This document shows, piece after piece, positions 11,427 through 21,600 of a DNA stretch of 64,000 nucleotides. This stretch comes from Strongylocentrotus droebachiensis (Eukaryota; Echinodermata; Echinoidea; Camarodonta; Strongylocentrotidae). Under the pieces are notes generated by a model, which was not told where the DNA came from, did no database searches, and saw only the letters and a list, made by a program, of their open reading frames with translations. How positions within the stretch are numbered: the first letter of the stretch is position 1; each line of letters begins with the position of its first letter. Where the stretch lies: the NCBI GenBank assembly GCA_035222895.1, contig JAVYIG010006813.1, positions 47,448 through 111,447 of the forward strand, read 5' to 3'. A program made the position numbers and the translations under genes.

Positions 11427-11870
11427 CTACATAGCCCACCTTGTTGTTGTGCATACATCGTCACTCATTGCATCGTCTGCTTTGGTTGCGATGACACTTT
11501 CTGGACGATTCTTCAGCTCTTTCCATAGGGTGGAACACTCTAAAAACTGATTGAAGTTTTTCTCTAAAAAGGGAATAACTCGTTCATGGGTTTCGATTGC
11601 GTGCATGAAACAGTAAAAAGAAGTTTTCCCCTCAGAATCATCAGCTTCCGACGCAATGATGAAGACATGTACGCGTCCATCTTGTACAGTGAAGGTGACT
11701 TGCAACGAGTGATGCGATTGGTCGAGAGAGGATTCACCCTTCCAAATCGGATGAAACGCGCAAGCTGGTTGGCTTACGATCATGCTGAAAAAATAAATAT
11801 TTTTCTCGGTTTTTTTCAAATTACTAAAAAATGTTCCATTTTCACGCTTGTCGAGTTTGAGACAAGACAT
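11427..11870 (-). pseudogene. Possible MULE-type transposase remnant
   Basis: A 147-codon minus-strand frame includes DGRVHVFIIASEADDSEG, KTSFYCFMHAI and ESVIATKADDAMSDDV. The order of an aromatic/hydrophobic strand, a FxxxxxAI helix and a later A-D-D-A-M segment is reminiscent of the MULE domain around its catalytic Asp. The match is weak and no other part of such a protein is present. It could equally be a chance open frame; an overlapping + strand frame of 96 codons also exists. Confidence 0.25.
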
Positions 11871-11965
11871 TTATAATATTTATACATAATATCTGAGAAT
11901 ATAAGGTAGTTGTCTAACGGTGGTCACAAGAAATCGACTTTTTGGGCTTTGCATCCCGGTCTATA

Positions 11966-12060
11966 TAGGGTAGTAATTGACCACCGACTTTTACCAAATA
12001 TATTTAGCTCAATTTTCTTTAGCTCACAATATGCTGTGTAAATATTGCTATGAAAAATTG
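11966..12060 (+). repeat. Residual 67-bp array unit(s), inner edge of left arm
   Basis: The sequence TAGGGTAGTAATTGACCACC followed by a GCTCACAATATGCTG stretch is a diverged A/B unit pair. It continues the array interrupted at 7554. Confidence 0.65.
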
Positions 12061-12272
12061 AAATTATCTCTCCTGTAATTGTAACCATTTACTTCTATTT
12101 TAAAATTATAATAACAGAGTGTTGAAGCGACGATGAATTTGTGCGAGTTTGATGCTGAAAGAGTCCAAGATTTATCTTTTGTGAAAACTGAGCCATCTTA
12201 ACCATGTAGGCCTATAGAGTTACATAATCTACGTAAGTAATGATCATGGAACGTACACACTATCATCGTCAA

Positions 12273-12288
12273 TTACGCGCATGCGTAA
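12273..12288. promoter_or_regulatory. Near-palindromic NRF-1-like site upstream of the SAM gene
   Basis: ACGCGCATGCGT lies about 265 bp upstream of the first ATG of the SAM gene, and another CATGCGCAG lies near 12408. It resembles the NRF-1 consensus (YGCGCAYGCGCR) found in TATA-less animal promoters. The 12240-12550 stretch is locally GC- and CpG-richer than its surroundings, as expected for a promoter. No expression evidence is available. Confidence 0.35.
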
Positions 12289-12551
12289 ATGGCAGTGGAA
12301 ACCTTCAATGGGGACTAGACTTACGTTTAACCAGACTTGGGTAAAGTTTGCCTGGTATTGGTCTTGGGGTAGCGCGCACATGGCCTGGTCTCTCGCGATC
12401 AGCATGCCATGCGCAGTACTATTTCTATTTACTCGGTATACTAGCCGGCGCGGCCGTCCCGGCCCGGGAGCTCGAGCTATATGATACACCAACGTAAGCA
12501 GCCTGTACGTACGTCGTACGTACGTACATACGCATCATATCGGAGTCTTGC

Positions 12552-12687
12552 ATGCTAGAGCCTGAGGGTCTAAAAATGGAGCTCGACAACTGCTGCGGAG
12601 ATAGTTCAAGTGAAGATGGGTTCATAGACCCTCTCACCAAAATCGTTCAAAGGTGGGGATGTCCGTCAGTGTTAAAGATACTAGAAG
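12552..12687 (+). CDS. SAM gene exon 1
   Basis: Codons 1-45 plus one base. The ATG at 12552 is followed in frame by a second ATG at 12576. The exon encodes acidic DNCCGDSSSEDGF and the first half of the SAM domain (LTKIVQRWGCPSVLKILE). The donor is AAG|GTACGT. Confidence 0.8.
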
Positions 12688-15600
12688 GTACGTTCACATC
12701 TTATTGAGATTAGAAGTTTAGAACATGATCAACAGGTACTTGCTGTAGACTTGTTCCCATATCCATAACACATGGGCAACATGTAGACTAGTTCTATATA
12801 TGCCTCAGCAATGGTTAATGAATACGCTTCAATTCAATTGGTCTATTAAACTTTGCCTCAAATTTGCTCTTTTAATGCATGTGTTACTAATCCAAACTAA
12901 TATTTGATTGATATAGATATCAAATTCAAATTGTACTGTTTCCATGAATTTTAGATCACAAATGAATATTTAAAAATATTTTGTTCAAGATTTTACAAAA
13001 CCCAAAGCCATGGCCAGGCCAAAACCCGGATTTCTGTGCTGTTTCCTGCTACAATACATACATAACACAATACCCTCCATTTTCTATGGATCATGGGTTG
13101 TATGGGGTCCAATCACAGAACTCTTAAATACGTATTTAAGAGTTCTGTGGGTCCAATACATTGGACCACATACTTGTAGGTGTGTACCCAGATAGTATTA
13201 CAGTACGTGGGACTGGTGTAATTTTGAACAATTATCTCTGTTATCTGAAATTGGTATTACTATACTAGATCTAGTCTAGGTCTAGATCTAGATCTAGGCC
13301 TACTTATATTTAATAATCAACACTGAACTGAATGATTCATCAGAAAATTGAAGTTGTCAAATAATGTACAATTTTATGAACATTATTTTGTGGAAGATCA
13401 TCTTATGATCTTTCATTTTCCTGTAGATCTAGAAGTCTAGATTTCAAAAAGTGAGACAATTTGTCTTGCCCATTGCCATGTTAAGGATTTTGCCCTTTCA
13501 TTTTCTACAGGACTTTGAAATCCAAACACTCTAAAAAAATGTTGGGCAAGTGCCCAATTTTTACCCAACATGAGGGCACTTATGTGTCCGACTAACTATT
13601 GGGTAAATTAAAGATTTTGCATGATTTACCCAGTGTTGGATGAAAAGAAAATACTCAACTTTTAACCAACAAAATTTACCCCAATAGGAAATTCACCCAA
13701 TTCTCACCATAATGTGTAGTATATTCGACACTAGTTGGGCAAATTATTTCATCAGTAACTACATGGTTGGTAGAAAATAACCCAATTATTGGACAAAAAT
13801 GACCAACTTTAATTTGCCCAAAAATATTACCCAATTATTTCATCGGTAACTACATGGTTGGTAGAAAATAACCCAATTGTTGGACAAAATTTGCCCAACA
13901 TCAGTTTTACCAAGTAACACCTACCCAACTTATTTCTGACCTTTTATTAGGTAACTTCATACAGTAAATGGTTGGGAGAAATTATTTGACAAAAACGCGC
14001 CAAACTTTGATTTGCCCAGTAACATCTGCCTAACTTTGTTTTACAGAGCATAGACTCTACATCCTCTTGGTTTTAAATGGGGCTATTAATTATGTGCTAT
14101 TGCGGTATTCCTTGTCACAACTAAAAGGCAGTTGACCCACATTTTAGCCCATATTAATAGCCTAATTCAAAACCAAGAGGCTGTGGTGGTTTTCGAAATT
14201 GCAGTGACCTCGCTGTAGTACACGAATGGGCACAATTTTTAACATGGGTACATTTTTTCTCATTTAAAAAAATCTTTTTCTGAAAATAATTTTTAAATAT
14301 GGAAAAATTACAGATGCTTAAGCCACCAAATTATGCCGACAAAATTGTACACTATTTTACTACATGTCCAGATTTCAATGAAATCATTAGAACCGATGGA
14401 CGGATTACAATCCAAACTTGGGACATGTACATGTATCTTGCAAGTTGCAAAGCCAACGAACTGATTCGATTTTGGGATGGAGGTGCACATGGAGGAAGGA
14501 CATTCGTTAGTACAGGATTAACTGTCCTATTTTGCTTCATGTCAGTGAAATGTTCCAGCACATGCATTTTTTTTAATGTTTCACACCACTGAACAATAAG
14601 CTGTACAAAAGAATTATTAAACACCACAAATTATCTTTTCTAGGATAAACAATTGTCAGTTGCCTCTATTCAAGGTAACACACTATAATTTATATATGGT
14701 TGTATGGTACTGTAAGTGGCCTGTGAAAGGCTTGAGTGCTAGACTTTTTGAGAAACCCTGGTCAGATAAAGCTAGGTTATTTGTCATACTAAAGCTGAGA
14801 AACATGGCTACTAATGCAGACAATATCATGGCAGCCGCAAAAGGTTGAAAAAAACAATTACCGGTATGGCAGTTTAAAGTTGAAGTAATAGGCATGACAG
14901 TGCACATGGAGAAGACACATATGATTATCAATGAATTAGTAATGTTAATTAACCAATCAGCATACATTGACCTCTATGCTAACTCTCAAATCATTCTGAT
15001 TCATTTGGTAAGTTGAATGACTTTCTTTGAAATCAAATTCATTGCTGATGCAACTAATCTTTATACTTTAAATAGGCCCCAACATTGTTAAAAATTAGGC
15101 ACAATTTGACTAAACTAATGTGATTACTAGTATGACTTTAGAAAAGGTTTCCATTCTTAATTTGATTGTGTGGATGTTAGTAACATCACCTGAAAATAAA
15201 TAGCAATTGGTTGATACAATTCGCTAGTATGATCTAAAAGTAAGTTTTCTATACGAAGACCAAATTTTCGAGAAAATCGCATTTGAAAATTCAGATTTTC
15301 ATAGACCCTTGTGGAATAAGAAAACATTGATTATGCGATTTATTCAAAATGGAAGATATTTTAGCTGGAACATGAGCAAATGTTTACAGCTTATCATTAT
15401 CTAAAACATATACTTTTGTTTAATTTGCGCAACCATACGTGTGTTTGTGGTATTATATGAAAACAATCAGTTTATGCTGCACTAAGCCTTATTTATCAAT
15501 CTCTCTCTCTTCTTCTCCAGAAAATGAAGTTGATGTGGAAACCCTTCCCCTTCTAAGTGAAAGTATAATCACATCCTTCATACCCAAGATTGGACCTCGA

Positions 15601-18600
15601 TTGAAGTTTCTCGCTGGGTGGCGTGCAGAGGTAGGACAATAGTGTGGCACAATATCTCACTATGGATAGTTACAGATGCTTTCAGTGTCTTGATTTAATT
15701 AGGGGGGATATTTCTTGCCTATTCCATCATTTAAAATACACACATACAACAACCAGGGGAAAAAATGTAAGTATAACATGCATGCAAGGGGCATGTAGAC
15801 TAACATTTCGTACATTATCGGGATATAGAAAACATCTCATTTCAAAGCACGCTGCACGGATAAAGACGTCAAGCACAACTACAAAAGCAGTTCCAGATCA
15901 CCAAAGTGAAACCTGTTATGAAGGATCTGTTCTACATGTAGGAAAGAATAACAACACTGAAGGGAATTTGGAACAACTGCACCAGGAAAAGGCATTGTTT
16001 GTTGGAGAAAGCAGTGAGCAGGAAGATGTCTCTTTTGAAACGCAAACAGAGAGACTACCTGATATTGCAGCAAAGTTTGTAGCAGAACTCAGGGCAAGGA
16101 CTAATGTGCCTGCTTCACACACCAACAAGGTCATTCAAACCGCACAAGATTTGGTTATTTCTGTGTTACAAACTGTGCAACAGGATGTGATGGATATCTT
16201 AAGTGAGCCACAATATGCAGCTAACAGTGAGCTGAGATCTGATATACAAGATGTATTCGAGAATTCAAAGAATCCATTTTCAGAGCTCATGTCAGATACT
16301 CAACAGAAAAAATATTTCTCTGAGAAAGGTGATTTCATTCAGCCTTGTGAGGTGTTGTTGGGAACTTGCTTAAAACCAAAAATTGATCAAAAGACAGGTG
16401 ATCCACTGCAAAGCACACAAAAAGAAACCTTTCAATATATACCACTAGCTGACACTATTAAACAATACTTAGAGCGACCAGGAGTAATGAACGCCATACT
16501 GTCTCAAAAAGGATCAAAAGATAATGATGTTTTGTATTCATTCAAAGATGGTCACTATTATAAAAGGCAGGAAGCTACTGCTAGACAAGACTGTGAATTC
16601 TTAGTGCCTCTGTTGTTGTACAATGATGAGTTTGAGACAGCCAATCCGCTTGGGTCAAAACGCGGCAAACACAAGGTAAGTGCCTTTTATACAAGTGTGT
16701 TATCCCTTCCCAGGAAATACCAGGCTAGGCTGGAAAATATCATGCTCACAGCTATGATCACATCTCCGCTTTTGAGTAAATATGGCATCTCAGAAGTTTT
16801 GAAGGTAATCAAGGATGATCTGCAGCAGATGTGGACTGATGGACTCACTATCAAGTGCAAAGAGTTTGAGGGTAGGGTCAAACCCTACTTATTCCAAGTT
16901 GTAGGGGACAATCTTGGCATTCATGCCATGCTGGGATGTACAACCTGTTTCCGTGCCAACTATTACTGTAGATTCTGTAGAGGGCATCGCTCGTTGCTTC
17001 AGAAACAGCCAAAAGAGGATGCCCAATATCTCCGTGATGAAATAAACTATGATACAGATCTTCAAAAGCCCTTGTCAGAATCTGGCTTGAAGCATGCAAC
17101 AGTTTTGAATGAATTGCCTTACTACCATTCCACCCAAAACTTATGTCCAGATGTAATGCATGATTTTACAGAGGGAGTCTTGCCCCTGGAAATGCACCTT
17201 GTTTTGAGTAAACTTGTTCAGAAGGGTTTCATAACACTGGATGAGGTGAACAGTAGAATATCCTCATTCAATTTTGGCTTTGTGGACCGCAAAAACAGAC
17301 CAAGCCCAATCAGGCAGGCATCACTGAAGAATCCATATTCTGCCAGTGGACAGACATCAGCACAGATGACGTGCCTTGCATACAACATCCCTCTCATGAT
17401 AGGAGACAAGATTGATGAGATGTGTGATGAGTGGGAACTCTTACTGTCAATCATTGACATCTTCAAAATCATTATGAGTCCCAGTATCAGTAAGTCTGCC
17501 ATCTATGTCCTGAAGGCAATGATTGATGATCACCACAGGCTCTTCATGCAGCTCTTCCCTGAAGCTAGTCTAACTCCGAAGCAGCACTTTCTTGTGCATT
17601 ACCCACGTGCACTGAAACACCTTGGGCCACTGACCCAGTATTCAGCATTGCGTTTTGAAGCAATGCACAGACCTTTCAAGCAGATTGCCAGTGTATCTTG
17701 CAACTACCAAAACATTGTCAAAACATTGGCTAACAGATACCAAATGGCACGGTGCTACAGGTCAGTATCAAATCAGTCACTGGATAGCCAAGATATCAAT
17801 GTGTCACAGCAAGCTGCAGCAATGCTTGGTGATCTACTTGATGATGAGGCACTTTGCAAAAAAATTAACTGTGGAAGGGGAACCGAAGTTACAGTTGCTG
17901 GGAAAGTGGACATTCATGGATATGAGTTCCGGGCAGGTGTTGATGTACTTCTATATTGGACTGATGATGATGGACCCACGTTTGGACGTGTTCAGCATAT
18001 TGTAGTGGTGCAAGAAAAGTTGTATCTGCTCCTTCGGCTGTATCAGACCTTGTACTTCAACAGACATGTTGAAGCATTTGCAGTACAGGTGGGCAGAGAG
18101 GAAGCACAAGCTGCTGTTGAATGGTGTGACCTGTTTGATCACAGGCCAGTCAATGCTGTCCAGTCCTATAGTGGAAGAGGGCGCTGCTTGTATATTGTGG
18201 TGCACCATTCATTCATCTAGGAACAAGAAGGTACGTGTAGGCAACACGTTGCAAGCAAGTGATATATTTTTACAACTAGACATTACAGGTGCACTTGCAA
18301 ATTTTGTCTTAGAGAACAGAACCAAAACAAAGCAAAAGAAAGAAACTGTTATTCCAATTACAATTATATCTATGAATCAGTTCTTAGTGTATCATTCTAC
18401 ACATTTTGATTGAAAAAATAGCTAAGAAGCTAACCTTGATCGATCTGTACTGACTTGCTAAAATTTTTTGATTATTCCAATGAAAATTTTACAGTAAATA
18501 TCTGGTTTGAATTTTTTAACTCGTTATTAACTTCATTGTTTCTGTATCTGAAAATGTGTCTGTTATATTTGCATTCATTCATATTATGTTGTAATTTCTT

Positions 18601-21600
18601 AAATGTACCATGACTCATGCCAAGTTTTTCTAGCATATGTACTTCATTGAGGCCCCGGAAATGTGCTATTTTTTACCAATGCATGTTCCTGCCTAAAGTG
18701 AAAGTTCCTAACTGGATATTATTATATTATAGATGTACTGAAGAAGCTTCGGCTCATGAGTGACCACTTTTCAATTATGGGTTTGCTTTAAACAGGACAA
18801 GGGTACAGAAACAGTGAGAATGATTTTCCCCTTCAAGGAATAAACTTGATACTAAAGTCTAACCTGGGGCTGTTTGTGTCATTAATAATGTAAAGAATAA
18901 TCAGTCATTTACATGTACATTGAAAGTTCAATTATTTTTCATTTATTTATTGTAGTATCATGCTGCAAATCAACAAAGCATGGAACAAGCATCAACGTCG
19001 ACAAGAAGCCCATCAGTGTTCTCCTTAGATGACTGCTCAGATCTCTCTTGTGTAACAGGAAGTGAGTGGAGTCCCAGACAAAGCCCTTCCCAGCCCAGTT
19101 TGGATACGCCACTTTACGACTCCCCAGAATCCAAGAGTCCTGATCAACATCCTCCCCTGAAACGGGTCAAGAAAGTGCATTTCGTAAGTTTATGTATATA
19201 GTGGGCTGATACAATTGAAGAGTGGGCATGTCGAGTCACCATCATTCATCAGTTTTTATGCCTCCCACACATAAGAGTGCCGGAGGCATTATGTCTTGGA
19301 GTTATCTGTCTGTCAGTATTTCTGACAAGCAGCAGGGCTCAAAGGTGAAAGGTCAGTTCAAAGGTTATTCAAGTTTTTACTAAAAATACCATTTTATTTC
19401 TACATCTGCAGAATGGCTAGTGATATGATTTGGTAGGTACATTTAGGTATGAATGAATAAAGGAATGTTATGGAAAATGTTTGGTTGGGGTTATGGGTTT
19501 TAAGCTAGTCTAAGGTCAGTTTCAAGGTTTCATTGAAATTTTTTATCAGAACAAAGTTTGCAAGGAATGCCCAGTGAGTGATTTATGATGGGCTTATTGT
19601 AGGAGGTCGGACAGCCAGAGATATATCCACCGACTGCATGCTGTCACATTTCACTTGTTTATTCTGAATTTACTGATCTTTAAAAAAAAAATCCTTTATC
19701 TGTTGCAGAACATTGCTTGTATATTGAGAGAGACCACCATGGGAAGAGCAGCATTAAGGAACATCAATGCTACAAATCTCTGCAGCAAAAGGGACCGGCA
19801 TACTGTTGTGGATATGTTGACTCAGTACCTGATACGGGAGTATGGTACCAAGCCAAGCTCATTTGTGAAGGCATCAGTGGCCCATGCCCTTGTGACAAGC
19901 TTTCCTTTCTTAAAAGATCCAGAATCTCCACTTGGCTATGTAAGTCCTGTCCATGAATTGCTTTCCTTAATATATGTGACCTCAGGTATGGCTCAGATCA
20001 CCACTTTTTTCTGGACTGATTTATGGATTGATTCTTACCACAGCGGGCATTTATTACTTGGAGGTGCCTTAATTCTTAGGTTGTCCATCCATACCTCCAT
20101 CTGTCCCTACCCCACAGACCCCATTTACAAGAAAGTGAAATTTTATGAGAAGTTTCTGTTTGAGCCAGAAGCAATAAGCTACTTTAAGGTCTAAATCAAA
20201 TAAATTATGTGTTTATGCAATAACTTTTGGAATACTGGATCATATTATTTTGTGTAACTTGCTATGAAGCTTCCTCAATTTTGTTATTCTTGTATTTATT
20301 ATATTGGAGATGCTCAATCAATTGCATGTTGTATCACATTATCACAAGCATTATAAGAGCATCTCTGGCAATAGTAAATTTGACAGTAGACAGGCCTGAA
20401 AAGCTTACAAATAATGAAAAGCTAATATGGCATCAATCACTAAATCGTGCAATATTTTTGTTTATTTTTACCACTTGTTTATAAGTTATATTATCCAGTA
20501 ATGACACATCTCTTAATATTTAGACTTTTGTCTGCATGCCATTGAGTAATGGATATTCACAGAATTATCCATCATTCACTTTGTTTTTGCAATGACCTGA
20601 TGACATTGCTGGAATATAACAGTGTGCAGTTAGAAATAGGTACTTAAGAGGACAAACCTTGTTATTGCAAACACTGACATATGTAACAAAATATGTAAAT
20701 GTACAGTTTACACTGGAATTTTATTGTGCTTTTATTTGATTATTATTAATGTTTAACAAATGTTGTTGAGCATTACTGTTTTTGAAGTTGAATTATGAAG
20801 GAATTTTAATTTATTTGAGCAGGAGGCCTGGTACTGCGTGGGGGCCAAGGGACGGCCAGCAACAGGCTACCTGGAGGAGCATCTGAGGTATGTCAGAAAA
20901 AAGGAGAAGTCCCTGAGGGTACCAGTAGCTGAAGACGAGGCAGAGTCTCAAAAGCAAGGTATTCTGGCTACTTTTTCATATAGTTAAAGTTATGAGTTAT
21001 TCAGATCCGGCTGATGAAGTCATGCTGTGCCATAACAAACTGGTGGGGCATGAGCAATGTCAACTAAAACCCCCCTTCCAATACAATCATCAAAAACTTG
21101 TTGATACATGCTAATTGTTGATTGTTCTGTTGCATTATATCCAGGAGATACTGATCTTGAGTCTGTGAACGATGATAACATCACGACAATGGAAGAATGG
21201 CTGCGTAACAACAAGGAGCCAGAGGACATGGTGAAGGACTACATGAAACAAACAGCAACAAAAAGACATGACTGGATCAAGAGAAGTGACTGTTGTGTGA
21301 AGAACATTCTTACCACATATCCCAGACTTCTCGATGCTGGAATGGTATGTGGACCTTGATTTTTCTTCTGCATGTGACAAGAAAGGACATTAAATTAAAC
21401 TAGAGTCGCATGTTTTGAGAAGTAACTTTTTTGTTTTTTGGTTGCATGGGCAGGTTTACTTTAGCAGTCTCCTTAAAGGGATCGTTTAACAATCTGAGAT
21501 ACACGGTCCTACAGAAATCGTGCATCCCTATTGAACCGATAATTGTTAGTGTGTACCATTCAAATCCTTGCAAAATGGTAAAGAGAAGATGCAAATGAAA

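Larger units (their letters stand above)
7555..11965. mobile_element. Element inserted into the left array, ~70-bp imperfect TIRs
   Basis: The left end (TTAGACTGGGATGCA through CAACTACCT, 7555-7626) is matched in inverted orientation by 11904-11965 (AGGTAGTTGTCTAAC through GCATCCCGGTCTA). 67-bp-array sequence is present on both outer sides, so this 4.4-kb block interrupts the array. TATA occurs at both junctions. Inside are a decayed satellite, a SINE, a LINE fragment and a possible transposase remnant, so it is probably a composite of nested insertions. The superfamily is uncertain. Confidence 0.55.

Noticed and set aside
14299-14592. A 97-codon frame upstream of the transposase that might be an additional exon.
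   Set aside because: No recognisable domain, an opposite-strand frame of similar length, and the SAM domain is continuous without it.
15644-15661. Six extra N-terminal residues for the transposase.
   Set aside because: That start would be GTG; the first ATG is at 15662 with a good context.
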